A stretch of 64,000 nt of DNA from Providencia sneebia DSM 19967 (GCF_000314895.2 NZ_CM001773.1:1569179-1633178), one strand, 5' to 3'. Positions 19,640 to 29,770 are shown, counted from the first letter of the stretch. Translations and numbers: made by a program. The notes: generated from the sequence alone by a model not told the origin.

Positions 19640-20638
19640 TTAAATTACCTCAGCTACAATATTTTTTTCATCGTTTAGATAATTAATAATTCCAGTGCTT
19701 ATTTTAGATTCAGGTAATAGTTGTAAATAGAGAAAACCAGTACCTTGGTTAAATGTTCCTTTCAGTAATTTAATAGGTTCATTAAATTTGGCTATAATGT
19801 CATATAGCAGATAATCACTGTTTTTCTCATTATCTAAAATAACTCTAATGACAGTGCCCTGAGTTAAAAGATTTTGTAAGTCATCTTGGCTGTCAGTCAC
19901 AATTTCGCTTTGAGATAAAAATTGTCGTGTAATTGCATGCTGCGGATTATGAAATACGGATGAAACCAAACCTTCTTCAACAATTTTACCTTTATCAATA
20001 ACGGCAACTTTATTACAAATACTTTTAATGACCTGCATTTCGTGAGTAATTAAAACAATGGTGATATTTAATTCACGGTTAATCTTTGCTAATAATGAGA
20101 GAATATTCTGAGTTGTTTTAGGATCAAGCGCAGATGTGGCCTCATCACATAATAATACACTCGGGTTATTAGCTAAAGCTCGTGCAATACCAACTCGTTG
20201 TTTTTGACCGCCGCTTAACCTTGATGGATATTCATCAGCTTTATCCGTTAAATCAACCAATGCCATTAATTCATCAACACGCGCTTTACGTTTCTTTTTA
20301 TCAAATCCTGATATTTGTAATGGGAATTCTATATTTTCTCTGACTGTTCTTGACCATAATAAATTAAAATGTTGAAAAATCATGCCGATAGATTGGCGAA
20401 TTTTTAAAATAGATTTTTCATCACTATGAGTAATATTATGTTCTCCAACAATAACTTCACCATCAGATGTATTTTCAAGTCTGTTCAATAAACGGATCAG
20501 ACTACTTTTACCCGCCCCGCTATAACCAATGATGCCGAAAATGTCACCCGCAGAAATAGTGAGATTAATATTATCAACAGCAACAGTTTGCTTTTTTCCG
20601 CGTTGATAAACTTTGCTGACATTTTTTAGGGTTATCAC
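19640..20638 (-). CDS. metN: Methionine ABC transporter ATPase MetN
   Basis: A 332-residue ATPase. The nucleotide-binding domain has Walker A GYSGAGKSS, the signature LSGGQKQRV and Walker B LLCDEATSALD, which is characteristic of MetN-type importers. The last 85 residues form a NIL domain that senses internal methionine and inhibits transport (trans-inhibition in E. coli MetN). Translation starts at GTG (20638), preceded by an AGAGG-like site. First gene of metN-metI-metQ, read from a promoter that overlaps MetJ boxes. Confidence 0.92.
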   Translation of the reverse strand: MITLKNVSKVYQRGKKQTVAVDNINLTISAGDIFGIIGYSGAGKSSLIRLLNRLENTSDGEVIVGEHNITHSDEKSILKIRQSIGMIFQHFNLLWSRTVRENIEFPLQISGFDKKKRKARVDELMALVDLTDKADEYPSRLSGGQKQRVGIARALANNPSVLLCDEATSALDPKTTQNILSLLAKINRELNITIVLITHEMQVIKSICNKVAVIDKGKIVEEGLVSSVFHNPQHAITRQFLSQSEIVTDSQDDLQNLLTQGTVIRVILDNEKNSDYLLYDIIAKFNEPIKLLKGTFNQGTGFLYLQLLPESKISTGIINYLNDEKNIVAEVI

Positions 20639-20682
20639 GATATTCCGTTACCTCTGATGCTTAAAATCAATATACTCAATTT

Positions 20683-20706
20683 GGATGTTTAGACGTCTAA
20701 ACGTTT
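20683..20706 (-). promoter_or_regulatory. MetJ operator (tandem met boxes)
   Basis: Three adjoining 8-base units: GGATGTTT (5 of 8), AGACGTCT (exact consensus, 20691-20698) and AAACGTTT (6 of 8). They lie between the -10 element and the metN start, where bound MetJ with S-adenosylmethionine would block transcription. Confidence 0.88.
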
Positions 20707-20714
20707 GAATGGCT

Positions 20715-20743
20715 AAGTTAGTATGAACTATGATGAATGTCAA
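20715..20743 (-). promoter_or_regulatory. metN promoter
   Basis: A perfect -35 TTGACA (plus-strand 20738-20743), 17-base spacer, then TAACTT as -10 (20715-20720), directly upstream of the met boxes. Confidence 0.65.
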
Positions 20744-20882
20744 GTGGCAAATTAGAGATAAATATGATTAGTTAGAATGAAAAAATCTATTTTAATTACT
20801 TGATATTAAAATAAATAATCAAAATTTGATAAAAATGTATCGTGGCAATTGATAATAAGAGAACGCTTTTTCGTGGGGACTT

Positions 20883-20917
20883 ATTTATTGCCACCAAATA
20901 AGTCGGTGGCAATAAAT
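20883..20917 (-). terminator. cdd terminator hairpin
   Basis: A perfect 13-bp stem, ATTTATTGCCACC / GGTGGCAATAAAT, with a 9-base loop, 13 bases past the cdd stop. No strong U-run on the minus strand beyond the AU-rich stem base. Confidence 0.6.
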
Positions 20918-20929
20918 TTTAAATGGGGA

Positions 20930-21817
20930 TTAATCTAGGTAAGCTATTGTTTGTTGCTGGCAACCTAATGCTTTTAACGTATTTTCTGTCGTATTCCACT
21001 GCTTAACAATGGCATTTTGTTTTTCAACGAGCAAAGCTTGTTCAATTGAATGCATATCTTTGCCAGCTAAATTTATCATGATCAAAGCGGCTTGGAGAGG
21101 AGGTAAGCTCGGATTAAATGCCGCATTTTCTGCATAGCGCCCAGTAAATAAAGAACCATCTTTTAACTGTAGAGCAATACCAGAGTAAGATTGGCTATAA
21201 GGCGCATGGGATTGGTTTGCCGCTTCAGTGGCAGCACAGAGCAATCTATCTCGGCTTGAAGTTGTAAAACCATGATCAACTTCATCCATCAATAATGTTT
21301 CGATATCGAGATCTGCTGGACCAAATGAATCAGGTAGATAATCATGTAATGTTGCTGTTTGTCGCTCAGGTAAATGAATTTCAATTTGACCGCCGCCGCG
21401 TAATTCATTCATAAACTGACGACAATGACCGCATGGTGTATAGTTTACAGTGACCGTGGTTAATTGCTTTTCACCTTTTAACCAAGCATGTGTAACTGCA
21501 CATTGCTCTGCATGGATAGTTTGTGAAATAGCAACGCCACTAAATTCCATATTGGCGCCAAAATAAAGATTTCCACTGACTCCGCGCGCTATTGCCCCAA
21601 CCTTAAAGTGTGAAATTGGCGTAACAGCATAAGCTGCGGCAACGGGTAATAAGAAAAAGGCAAGTTCACTATCATTGTATCCACAATGTTCTTTAATCTG
21701 CGCGGTTTGCTCGGCAGTTAGCATGGCCGGAAAATCGGGCTTATCAATAATAGGTTTGAGTACAGATTGCAACTTTTCTGGAAGTTGAGAATAAGCGGAC
21801 TGAAATCTTGAATGCAT
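20930..21817 (-). CDS. cdd: Cytidine deaminase
   Basis: A 295-residue, dimeric-type deaminase (E. coli Cdd 294 aa) that converts cytidine and deoxycytidine to uridine and deoxyuridine in pyrimidine salvage. Zinc and catalytic residues match the family: H102-A-E104 in TIHAEQCAV and C129-G-H-C132 in PCGHCRQF. The C-terminal half is the degenerate second domain typical of the enterobacterial form. A strong GGGAGGG ribosome site precedes the ATG, and a CRP-like site lies about 60 bases upstream. Confidence 0.96.
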   Translation of the reverse strand: MHSRFQSAYSQLPEKLQSVLKPIIDKPDFPAMLTAEQTAQIKEHCGYNDSELAFFLLPVAAAYAVTPISHFKVGAIARGVSGNLYFGANMEFSGVAISQTIHAEQCAVTHAWLKGEKQLTTVTVNYTPCGHCRQFMNELRGGGQIEIHLPERQTATLHDYLPDSFGPADLDIETLLMDEVDHGFTTSSRDRLLCAATEAANQSHAPYSQSYSGIALQLKDGSLFTGRYAENAAFNPSLPPLQAALIMINLAGKDMHSIEQALLVEKQNAIVKQWNTTENTLKALGCQQQTIAYLD

Positions 21818-21873
21818 GAACGACCCTCCCTAATGATATGCGTTTATTCTATGTAATAAACTCTAGATTCATT

Positions 21874-21889
21874 GGTGATTAATGTCACA
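21874..21889 (-). promoter_or_regulatory. CRP-like site upstream of cdd
   Basis: On the minus strand TGTGA-N6-TCACC matches the CRP consensus at nine of ten core positions, 57 bases before the cdd ATG. E. coli cdd is known to be activated by CRP and repressed by CytR. Confidence 0.65.
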
Positions 21890-21964
21890 TTTTTAATGAA
21901 AATAAATGAAACAAATATAAGAATTGAGAGATATATCTCAAGTTTTTGGCTGGTTATCATCATA

Positions 21965-21988
21965 GGGCGGTATGAAATTAAACCGCCC
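21965..21988 (-). terminator. Hairpin after yohK
   Basis: GGGCGGT (21965-21971) / ACCGCCC (21982-21988), 12 bases past the yohK stop, without a T-run. Possibly a Rho-assisted end or 3'-stabilising stem. Confidence 0.45.
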
Positions 21989-22000
21989 GAATGATGTCGT

Positions 22001-22696
22001 TTATCCAAAAAGATGCAAAATAATAGGAAAAACGAAAGGTGCAAGAAGGGAAGTAATAATCCCACAAGTCATCAATGCAAGGGAACTATAAGCCCCTTCA
22101 ATATAGTTAACCTCAGCACATCGTGCGGTACCAAGGGCATGGGAAGCGGTTCCCATTGCCAGTCCTCGTGAAGCATGAGTTCGAATGCGCAAAGCATCAA
22201 ACAGGGAATGTCCAAACATAGCCCCTAACATACCGACAAAAATAACACATGCCGCACTTATCGCGGGAATACCACCAATTGAGTCTGCAACTGCCATGGC
22301 AATTGGTGTAGTCACTGATTTAGGTAATATTGATGCGGCAATATCCGGTGTAGCACCTAACCATAAAGCGATAGCTGTACCGGTAAACATTGCAACTAAA
22401 CTACCTGCAAAACAGATGCTGAACAATGATTTCCATTGTGCTCGAATTTGGTGCATTTGTTCATACAATGGAAATGCTAGTGCGACAACAGCGGGTTGCA
22501 ACAGATCGTTGAGAATTTTACTGCCCGCAAAGTAATGCTCATAAGGCGTATTCGTAAAAATAAGTAGGGGAACAATAACCGCGATTGCCACTAATAATGG
22601 ATTTAATAAGGGGAGTTTTAATTTAGCGGATAGCTGTTTTGCGAGATAAAACACAATTATTGTTAAAGGTAAAGACCACCAAATATGTTCTAACAT
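22001..22696 (-). CDS. yohK: LrgB-family membrane protein YohK
   Basis: A 231-residue polytopic protein, the same length as E. coli YohK. The LrgB signature is seen in LPKSVTTPIAMAVADSIGGI and ASHALGTARCAEV. LrgA/LrgB (CidA/CidB) pairs affect murein hydrolase activity in Gram-positives; in enterobacteria a pyruvate- or 3-hydroxypropionate-related transport role has been discussed but I cannot infer it from sequence. It overlaps the end of yohJ by seven bases, so the two are coupled. Confidence 0.92.
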   Translation of the reverse strand: MLEHIWWSLPLTIIVFYLAKQLSAKLKLPLLNPLLVAIAVIVPLLIFTNTPYEHYFAGSKILNDLLQPAVVALAFPLYEQMHQIRAQWKSLFSICFAGSLVAMFTGTAIALWLGATPDIAASILPKSVTTPIAMAVADSIGGIPAISAACVIFVGMLGAMFGHSLFDALRIRTHASRGLAMGTASHALGTARCAEVNYIEGAYSSLALMTCGIITSLLAPFVFPIILHLFG

Positions 22697-23160
22697 TTGT
22701 CATTCCCCTTATGACTTTCATCAGTTGGAATGTCGATCGTTTCTTCTGGGGGAAGTGGCACTTCATCGGGTTCTGTACCAACAATTTGCCGTTCTTTATG
22801 AATATAGTTGGAGCTAAAGGCAACAACAATAAGCACAATAAAGGTGCTAACGACGCAGGATACAAGAATAGGAACAAGCTGCTGACTCAATTGGCTATAA
22901 TAATTCATGATGCCAATACCAATTGGTACAAATAATAACGTCATGTTTTTGAGTAATAAAGAGCAGCCAGGTTGTGCCCAATGAGCAGGAACAATCTGTA
23001 ATGCTAATAATGTGAAGAGAATTAGCATTCCAACAATACTGCCTGGAACGGCGAATGGGAGAAGTGCAGATAACAAATTTCCAACAATAAGGCAGAGATA
23101 AAGTAGCACAAAAGCGCGTAAATACTGCCATCCAGTTATCAGAACATATTTTAATGACAT
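22690..23160 (-). CDS. yohJ: LrgA-family membrane protein YohJ
   Basis: A 156-residue protein with four membrane segments and the LrgA/CidA motif ALLPFAVPGSIVGMLILFTL. E. coli YohJ is 132 residues; here there is an acidic, proline-rich C-terminal tail (GTEPDEVPLPPEETIDIPTD) of some 25 extra residues. It forms an overlapping pair with yohK. An AGGAC ribosome site precedes the ATG, and a CRP-like site lies about 55 bases further upstream. Confidence 0.9.
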   Translation of the reverse strand: MSLKYVLITGWQYLRAFVLLYLCLIVGNLLSALLPFAVPGSIVGMLILFTLLALQIVPAHWAQPGCSLLLKNMTLLFVPIGIGIMNYYSQLSQQLVPILVSCVVSTFIVLIVVAFSSNYIHKERQIVGTEPDEVPLPPEETIDIPTDESHKGNDKC

Positions 23161-23212
23161 GATACTTGTCCTGTTACGCTAAGTGCATTCATCATACAAT
23201 TAACTGAATTAT

Positions 23213-23228
23213 TGTGCTATAGATCACA
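23213..23228 (-). promoter_or_regulatory. CRP-like site upstream of yohJ
   Basis: TGTGC-TATAGA-TCACA matches the CRP consensus at nine of ten core bases. It sits 53-68 bases before the yohJ ATG, a usual activating position. Confidence 0.55.
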
Positions 23229-23245
23229 GTTAAAAGATAATAAAA

Positions 23246-23274
23246 AAAGCGAAGAATGATGACTCCTTCGCTTT
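23246..23274 (-). terminator. metG terminator
   Basis: On the minus strand AAAGCGAAG / CTTCGCTTT with an 11-base loop and a TTTT tail. It lies 42 bases after the metG stop. Confidence 0.85.
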
Positions 23275-23315
23275 AGACTTAATAATTAACTCTTTCTTGA
23301 GCTAGTTTTGGTATT

Positions 23316-25343
23316 TTATTTTACTTGCATGCCTGGTTGTGCACCGCTATCTGGGCTGAGTAAATAGATATCTTTGCCGCCAGGACCTGCTGCCATTACC
23401 ATACCCTCAGAAAGACCAAAGCGCATTTTGCGAGGGGCTAAATTCGCAACCATAATGGTTAAGCGGCCTTCTAAAACTTTTGGATCAGGATATGCGCTAC
23501 GGATACCAGAGAAGACTTGGCGAGTTTCACCACCAATATCTAATTGTAATTTCAGGAGCTTATCTGAACCATCAACAAAGTCAGCTTGCTTAATCAAAGC
23601 GATACGAAAATCAATTTTATCGAAATCATCAAATGTGATTGTGTCTTGAATTGGATTTTCAGCAAGTGGGCCAGTTAATGCTTTAGCAGGTTGAATGCTT
23701 TCTTTTGATGCTTCAACCATTGCGTCAACTTTTGCCATTTCAATCCGTGAGAATAGGGCTTTAAATGGTGCGATTTCATGGTTAGTCAATGGAGTTGCAA
23801 TTGAATCCCATGTCAGTTCAACATTCAGAAATGCTTCCGCACGCTTGGTAAGACCCGGCAGGATAGGTTTCAAGTAAGTCATAAGAACGCGGAATAGGTT
23901 AATTCCCATAGAGCAAATATCTTGTAGCTCTTGATCTTTTCCTTCTTGCTTTGCAACAACCCAAGGTGCTTTTTCATCAACATAGCGGTTGGCAATATCG
24001 GCTAATGCCATGATTTCACGAACCGCTTTACCAAATTCACGGTGGCTATAAGCATCACCAATTGATTTCGCTGCATCAATAAATTGTTGGTAAAGTGCGG
24101 GATCAGCTAATTTGTCTGACAGTTTTCCGCCAAAGCGTTTTGCAATAAAGCCAGCATTACGGGATGCAAGATTCACCACTTTATTGACAATATCGCTGTT
24201 CACGCGTTGCACGAAATCTTCTAAGTTAAGATCGATATCATCAATACGTGATGAGAGCTTGGCTGCATAATAATAACGTAAGCAATCAGCATCAAGATGG
24301 TCAAGGTATGAGCGAGCAGTAATAAAGGTGCCGCGTGATTTAGACATTTTGGCACCATTTACGGTGATATAGCCATGCACAAACAAGTTTGTTGGCTTGC
24401 GGTATTGGCTGCCTTCAAGCATTGCTGGCCAGAATAAGCTATGGAAATAAACAATATCTTTACCGATGAAATGGTAAAGATCTGCTTTGGAATCGTTAGC
24501 CCAAAATTCATCAAAGCTTAAATTTTCACGCTTATTACACAAATTCTTAAATGAGCCCATATAACCAATTGGCGCATCTAGCCAAACATAGAAATATTTG
24601 CCCGGAGCATCAGGAATTTCAAAACCAAAATAAGGTGCATCACGGGTTATATCCCATTGCTGCAAACCTGTTTCGAACCATTCTTGCATTTTGTTAGCAA
24701 CTTGCTCTTGTAGTGCGCCAGAGCGAGTCCAAGCTTGTAACATGTCGCTAAATGCAGGTAAATCAAAGAAGAAATGCTCTGTTTCGCGTAAAACAGGCGT
24801 TGCCCCAGAAACAACTGAACGCGGGTTGATTAGGTCAGTCGGGCTATAAGTTGCACCACATACTTCACAGTTATCACCATATTGATCTTCAGCTTTACAG
24901 GTTGGGCAAGTGCCTTTTACAAAGCGATCTGGCAGGAACATGCCTTTTTCTGGGTCATAAAGTTGTGAAATAGTCCGATTTTTAATAAAACCGTTATTTT
25001 TTAGTTTGCCGTAAATATGTTCAGATAATTGTTTATTTTCTTCACTATGTGTTGAGTGATAATTATCATAACTAATAGCAAACCCAGCAAAATCGTTCTG
25101 ATGCTCTTGGTTCATTTGAGCGATCATCTCTTCAGGTGTAATACCTAATTGCTGCGCTTTGAGCATGATCGGCGTACCGTGTGCATCATCTGCACAGATA
25201 AAATGAACCTCTTTGCCGCGCATTCGCTGATAACGGACCCAAATATCAGCCTGAATGTGTTCCAGCATGTGACCGAGATGGATTGAACCGTTAGCATAGG
25301 GTAACGCACACGTTACCAGTAATTTATTCGCGACTTGAGACAT
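23316..25343 (-). CDS. metG: Methionyl-tRNA synthetase
   Basis: A 675-residue class I synthetase (E. coli MetG 677 aa). The HIGH-type motif is [10 protein letters not shown] (HLGH at residues 22-25), and the KMSKS motif is in [10 protein letters not shown] near residue 335. A four-cysteine zinc knuckle (CPTC...CEVC) lies at about residues 146-161. The C-terminal 100 residues are a tRNA-binding OB-fold domain that makes the enzyme dimeric. It charges elongator and initiator tRNA with methionine. Divergent from mrp, as in E. coli. Confidence 0.97.
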   Translation of the reverse strand: MSQVANKLLVTCALPYANGSIHLGHMLEHIQADIWVRYQRMRGKEVHFICADDAHGTPIMLKAQQLGITPEEMIAQMNQEHQNDFAGFAISYDNYHSTHSEENKQLSEHIYGKLKNNGFIKNRTISQLYDPEKGMFLPDRFVKGTCPTCKAEDQYGDNCEVCGATYSPTDLINPRSVVSGATPVLRETEHFFFDLPAFSDMLQAWTRSGALQEQVANKMQEWFETGLQQWDITRDAPYFGFEIPDAPGKYFYVWLDAPIGYMGSFKNLCNKRENLSFDEFWANDSKADLYHFIGKDIVYFHSLFWPAMLEGSQYRKPTNLFVHGYITVNGAKMSKSRGTFITARSYLDHLDADCLRYYYAAKLSSRIDDIDLNLEDFVQRVNSDIVNKVVNLASRNAGFIAKRFGGKLSDKLADPALYQQFIDAAKSIGDAYSHREFGKAVREIMALADIANRYVDEKAPWVVAKQEGKDQELQDICSMGINLFRVLMTYLKPILPGLTKRAEAFLNVELTWDSIATPLTNHEIAPFKALFSRIEMAKVDAMVEASKESIQPAKALTGPLAENPIQDTITFDDFDKIDFRIALIKQADFVDGSDKLLKLQLDIGGETRQVFSGIRSAYPDPKVLEGRLTIMVANLAPRKMRFGLSEGMVMAAGPGGKDIYLLSPDSGAQPGMQVK

Positions 25344-25629
25344 AGTAACTTTCTTACTTCCATTATTGAAAAGGGACTTTGATGTTAACCGATCAAATCT
25401 TTCCCTGCTAGGGCAATAAAGAATTAATCCGTAATTTGTGAAAAAAGAATTTTTGCCGTTAGTGGTTTTTCATCGGCTAGGCTTACACTATTTAGGTTGT
25501 TCTCTGCTATGATGAGCAGCATCAAAGTATATTATGTACTTTAAATAGTTTAAGTGGGCTGATGTCATTAAGTTGATGCCACTTGGAATATGATGAGCAT
25601 AGTTAAAAATATAAAATAAAGGAGCCGGG

Positions 25630-26742
25630 ATGAACGATAAATCCCCCGAGCAGAACAATCCAGAATTGCTGACTGAAAAAGTCTCTGCTGTTTTGGCCTC
25701 ATTTACACACCCAACACTGAAGCGTAATTTGATATCTATCAAAGCATTGCATCATTGTGCATTATTGGATGGTGTGTTGCATGTCGACCTCGTTATGCCA
25801 TTTGTTTGGAAAGGCCCTTTCCAAACATTGATTAGTGAAAAAACAGCAGAGTTAAAAAAAGCAACAGGTGCTCACGCGGTGGAATGGAAGTTACGTCATG
25901 ATGTAACAACCCTAAAACGCGCAAATGACCTACCTGGCATTAATGGTGTCCGCAATATTCTGGCAGTGAGCTCAGGTAAAGGTGGTGTAGGTAAATCCAG
26001 CACTGCGGTTAACTTAGCATTAGCATTAGCTCAAGAAGGCGCTAAAGTGGGTATTCTTGATGCGGACATTTATGGCCCGTCAATTCCTAACATGTTAGGA
26101 ACAACATTAGAACGCCCAACATCACCGGATGGCCAGCATATGGCACCTATTATGGCTTATGGTTTGGCAACAAACTCAATTGGCTATTTGGTTACAGATG
26201 ATAATGCAATGGTGTGGCGTGGCCCTATGGCGAGTAAGGCGTTAATGCAAATGCTGCAAGATACCTTATGGCCAGATCTTGATTATTTAGTGATTGATAT
26301 GCCACCGGGAACTGGTGATATACAGCTAACATTGTCACAAAATATTCCAGTGACAGGTGCTGTCGTGGTGACAACACCGCAAGATATCGCGCTTGTCGAT
26401 GCCATGAAAGGGATTGTCATGTTCAAAAAAGTGAACGTGCCCGTTTTAGGTATTGTTGAGAATATGAGTGCGCATATTTGTAGCAATTGTGGTCATGTTG
26501 AGCCAATTTTTGGTACAGGTGGTGCTGAAAAACTGGCTGAGAAATATCACACGCAATTGCTTGGACAAGTTCCTTTGCACATTTCATTACGTGAAGATCT
26601 TGACCGCGGGCAACCGACTGTAATGCGTGACCCTGAAGGTGAGTTCGCGGATATTTTCCGTGAGATTGCACTGACGATTTCATCATTAATGTATTGGGAA
26701 GGCGATAAAATCCCAACGGAAATCTCATTCCGCGCAGTGTAA
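25630..26742 (+). CDS. mrp: Iron-sulfur cluster carrier protein Mrp (ApbC)
   Basis: A 370-residue P-loop ATPase that binds and transfers Fe-S clusters. The deviant Walker A is SSGKGGVGKSSTAVNLA at about residue 115-131, Walker B lies in LVIDMPPGTGD, and the cluster-binding CxxC is CSNCG near residue 281. The N-terminal 90 residues are a DUF59/MIP18-like domain, as in E. coli Mrp. An AAGGAGC site precedes the ATG. Divergent from metG. Confidence 0.95.
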   Translation: MNDKSPEQNNPELLTEKVSAVLASFTHPTLKRNLISIKALHHCALLDGVLHVDLVMPFVWKGPFQTLISEKTAELKKATGAHAVEWKLRHDVTTLKRANDLPGINGVRNILAVSSGKGGVGKSSTAVNLALALAQEGAKVGILDADIYGPSIPNMLGTTLERPTSPDGQHMAPIMAYGLATNSIGYLVTDDNAMVWRGPMASKALMQMLQDTLWPDLDYLVIDMPPGTGDIQLTLSQNIPVTGAVVVTTPQDIALVDAMKGIVMFKKVNVPVLGIVENMSAHICSNCGHVEPIFGTGGAEKLAEKYHTQLLGQVPLHISLREDLDRGQPTVMRDPEGEFADIFREIALTISSLMYWEGDKIPTEISFRAV

Positions 26743-26751
26743 AAATCACGC

Positions 26752-26779
26752 TTAAGGAGCTAATTTATTAGCTCCTTAA
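26752..26779 (+). terminator. Hairpin after mrp
   Basis: A perfect 12-bp stem, TTAAGGAGCTAA / TTAGCTCCTTAA, with a 4-base loop, 10 bases past the mrp stop; no T-run follows. Confidence 0.55.
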
Positions 26780-26993
26780 AGTCGCGAGCTACAAAATAAA
26801 TTATTTTGTTATCTTCTCACTCTTTTTCTTCCTCTTTTTACGAAGATTATTCTTATTTCGTGATTATTTCTCTGCATATCATAATTAATTGATGAATAAA
26901 TACATACTGTACCTATAATACTTCATATTGTATGAGGTCTTTTTTGATGTATTACGCTGACTGTTTTCTGTGGCAAATGCCTAAAAGGTGATT

Positions 26994-27554
26994 ATGAAAT
27001 TTTTAATTTTGATTGTTGTCCTCGTTCTGATTTTTATTTATTTCTATAACCGCATTGTGGCTATGCGTGAAGCGGTTATATCCAGTGAAACTGAAATATC
27101 TGTTCAATTAGATCGTCGTGGAAAAGTCTTTGATAGTTTACTTGCAACAGTAAAAAAATATTTGAGCCATGAGTCAGATGTTTTTAGCAAAATTACTGAG
27201 CTAAGAACAAAAGCGCAGAATGCAACAGGCGCTGAGGCTCGTGAAGCCGAGGACGCGTTGTCCAAAATGGTGACAAGCGGTGCAATCAATGTCGCAGTAG
27301 AAGCTTATCCTGAATTGAAATCGGATAAGATTATGGCGAATTTACAAGAAGAAATTGTTTCTACTGAGAATAAACTATCATTTGCTAAACGTGGTTATAA
27401 CCGCGCATTAGAAGCTTATAAGGCATATATATCTTCTATGCCAGCAGTGTTCATAGTGGGTATTATGCCAAGTCTTAAAATTGATAAAGATTATTGGCGT
27501 CTTGATGAAGAAACAATTAAGAGTGAAGAATCTCGTCGTATTAATTTCGATTAA
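26994..27554 (+). CDS. lemA: LemA family membrane-anchored protein
   Basis: A 186-residue protein with one N-terminal membrane segment (MKFLILIVVLVLIFIYFYN) and a long helical domain. The family signature is recognisable in EISVQLDRRGKVFDSLLATV, ENKLSFAKRGYNRAL and the C-terminal YWRLDEE. LemA proteins are N-out anchored and form a coiled bundle; their molecular role is unclear. I start at ATG 26994, which is five bases after AAAAGG; GTG 26988 overlaps that site. It is paired with an HtpX-like protease, an arrangement known from other bacteria. Confidence 0.88.
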   Translation: MKFLILIVVLVLIFIYFYNRIVAMREAVISSETEISVQLDRRGKVFDSLLATVKKYLSHESDVFSKITELRTKAQNATGAEAREAEDALSKMVTSGAINVAVEAYPELKSDKIMANLQEEIVSTENKLSFAKRGYNRALEAYKAYISSMPAVFIVGIMPSLKIDKDYWRLDEETIKSEESRRINFD

Positions 27555-27572
27555 TTACTCTTAGTGGTAAAT

Positions 27573-27607
27573 ACATATCAGGGCGATAAGTATAAGCCCT
27601 GATATGT
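27573..27607 (+). other. Intercistronic stem-loop lemA / htpX-like gene
   Basis: A perfect 12-bp inverted repeat, ACATATCAGGGC / GCCCTGATATGT, with an 11-base loop and no T-run, in the 87-base spacer. It may stabilise the lemA transcript or tune the downstream gene. Confidence 0.6.
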
Positions 27608-27641
27608 CAATATATGACGTAATATAAGAGATAATCTATTT

Positions 27642-28598
27642 ATGGATTTTAGAAACGTTATACGCAAAAATAATATCAGAACTCGATTGGTTATTATAAG
27701 TTATATTTTTATAATGCTAATTATCGGGCTGTTAGCAGATACAGCGACACATCCAAATAATAGAATGGATTTTTTCGCTAATATCGTCGCATTTATTACA
27801 TTTGAACAATTACCTGTCGCCACATTTATTATTTTAGGTCTCACTGTTATTGGCTTACTTTATATTCATTTCCGTGGGCATAAAATGATGCTGGCGGGTA
27901 TAGATGCCAAAGAAATTACTGCTGAAAATGCAAGTACGCCAGAAGAAAGGCAACTTTATAATATTTTGGAAGAGCTAAGTTTAAGTGCAACATTAGGCTA
28001 TGTTCCTCATCTCTATATTTTAGACAGTGATGAGCCGAATGCGTTTGCTGCGGGTTGGTCATCAAGAAATGCATTAGTAGGTGTTACCAGAGGTTTATTA
28101 CAAACACTTAATCGCCAAGAAACTCAAGCCGTTTTAGCGCATGAAGTTGGGCATATAATTCATGGTGATTCTAAATTGACGCTTTATGTGGGTATTTTGG
28201 CGAATGTGATTTTGACTGTAACGAATATATTTAGTCATATATTTATTCGTACTTCTGGTCGTAGCCGTAATAGTGCAGCAAATAAAGCACAGATTATTTT
28301 ATTAGTTATGAATTTTGTGCTTCCTTGGATAACACAAATTCTCTATTTTTACTTATCTCGTACTCGGGAATATATGGCAGATGCCGCCGCAGTTGATTTA
28401 ACGACGGATAATCAAGCTATGATTAGTGCGTTGAAGAAAATTTCAGGTCAGCATGAAAAACATGAGTATGATCACTCAACAACGGGTGACGCTTATCGCA
28501 GCGCTGCTTATATATTCAATAAGGGGGATTCCCTATTTTCAACGCACCCTTCTATTGAGAATCGTATTGCTGCGCTTGAAGGGCGCAAAGATTTTTAA
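27642..28598 (+). CDS. HtpX-like M48 family zinc metalloprotease
   Basis: A 318-residue membrane protease. Two N-terminal hydrophobic segments (about residues 15-33 and 58-76) precede the zinc motif HEVGH at 167-171. Two further hydrophobic segments follow, then the third zinc ligand E243 in SRTREYMADAAAV. The C-terminal STHPSIENRIAAL motif is typical of M48B peptidases. HtpX-type enzymes degrade misfolded membrane proteins. It is distinct from chromosomal E. coli HtpX (293 aa) and is coupled to lemA, so I leave the symbol blank. Confidence 0.85.
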   Translation: MDFRNVIRKNNIRTRLVIISYIFIMLIIGLLADTATHPNNRMDFFANIVAFITFEQLPVATFIILGLTVIGLLYIHFRGHKMMLAGIDAKEITAENASTPEERQLYNILEELSLSATLGYVPHLYILDSDEPNAFAAGWSSRNALVGVTRGLLQTLNRQETQAVLAHEVGHIIHGDSKLTLYVGILANVILTVTNIFSHIFIRTSGRSRNSAANKAQIILLVMNFVLPWITQILYFYLSRTREYMADAAAVDLTTDNQAMISALKKISGQHEKHEYDHSTTGDAYRSAAYIFNKGDSLFSTHPSIENRIAALEGRKDF

Positions 28599-29067
28599 TT
28601 AAGATTAAAGTGAACATTCTAGGTATTTTGCATGTCTGTCTCACAGAAATAATTTGTTAACATTTGTTTTTGGGTTAATTTATTAGACTTAAAAACAAAT
28701 ATATCTTTTGAATTATCTTGTACATAGCCCTGAAGCTAGATTAGCTAAACTATGTGCAATTCTTTCCTATTTAGACAATTATAATGAATGATCAGCATGT
28801 TTTTGGGCGAGTTTGCTTTGTGATGCTGGAACCTCTTTGAATTACCTTCTATAATTCCGTCAACCAGATATATCCTTAAATGATTTGAGATGATTCTAGG
28901 TTGCATACGAAAGTGATATCAATAAACAAACGTTAGGTATCCGCGTAAATAAGATAAAAACTAACGTCAATAAGTGCATCCTATATTCATGTAACTTAAA
29001 TTTTTTGAAGTATATAGAGGGATATATGTATTTTATTTCATATCTAGATTAACCAGGTTATTATTTT
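28599..29067. other. Intergenic region upstream of udk
   Basis: 469 bases, AT-rich and without an ORF. A perfect 10-bp inverted repeat, ATTTGTTTTT (28662-28671) / AAAAACAAAT (28691-28700), could end the lemA operon. No promoter or operator stands out. Confidence 0.4.
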
Positions 29068-29712
29068 ATGACTAACACAGGGCATCACTGTACTATAGTA
29101 GGTATATCGGGCGCATCGGCATCGGGAAAAAGTTTGATTGCAAGTACCTTATATCGAGAGTTACGCGAAAAAGTAGGTGATCATAATATCGGTGTTATAC
29201 CAGAAGATTGTTACTATAAAGATCAGTCAGAAATGACAATGGAAGAGCGACTGAAAGTTAATTATGATCATCCCAATTCAATGGATCATAGCTTGCTTTA
29301 TCAACACTTAAAAATGCTCAAAAGTGGTCAATCAGTCGAAATCCCTCAGTATGATTATGTTGCTCATAGTCGCAAAGAACACACCATTCATTTTAACCCC
29401 AAGAAAGTCATTATCATTGAAGGTATTTTATTATTGACCGATAAACGTCTACGTGAAGAGATGGATTTTTCGATCTTTGTTGATACTCCGCTTGATATTT
29501 GCTTGATGCGAAGAATAAAACGTGATGTAAATGAAAGGGGCAGAACATTGGATTCAGTGATTGACCAATATAATAAAACCGTTCGTCCTATGTTTTTGCA
29601 ATTCATTGAGCCATCGAAACAATACGCAGATATTATTGTTCCTCGTGGTGGTAAGAATCGCGTTGCTATTGATATTTTAAAGGCAAAAATTAACGAATTT
29701 TGTCAAGAATAA
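29068..29712 (+). CDS. udk: Uridine kinase
   Basis: A 214-residue P-loop kinase (E. coli Udk 213 aa) that phosphorylates uridine and cytidine in pyrimidine salvage. Walker A GASASGKS is at residues 15-22; the substrate region [12 protein letters not shown] and the Walker B-like [17 protein letters not shown] follow. First of udk-dcd-asmA, an order shared with E. coli, with 58 bases to dcd. Confidence 0.95.
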   Translation: MTNTGHHCTIVGISGASASGKSLIASTLYRELREKVGDHNIGVIPEDCYYKDQSEMTMEERLKVNYDHPNSMDHSLLYQHLKMLKSGQSVEIPQYDYVAHSRKEHTIHFNPKKVIIIEGILLLTDKRLREEMDFSIFVDTPLDICLMRRIKRDVNERGRTLDSVIDQYNKTVRPMFLQFIEPSKQYADIIVPRGGKNRVAIDILKAKINEFCQE

Positions 29713-29770
29713 ACCTAATGATATTTAGGTTTTATACGGTGATAAATTATTTATGAATGGGGAGATAAAC

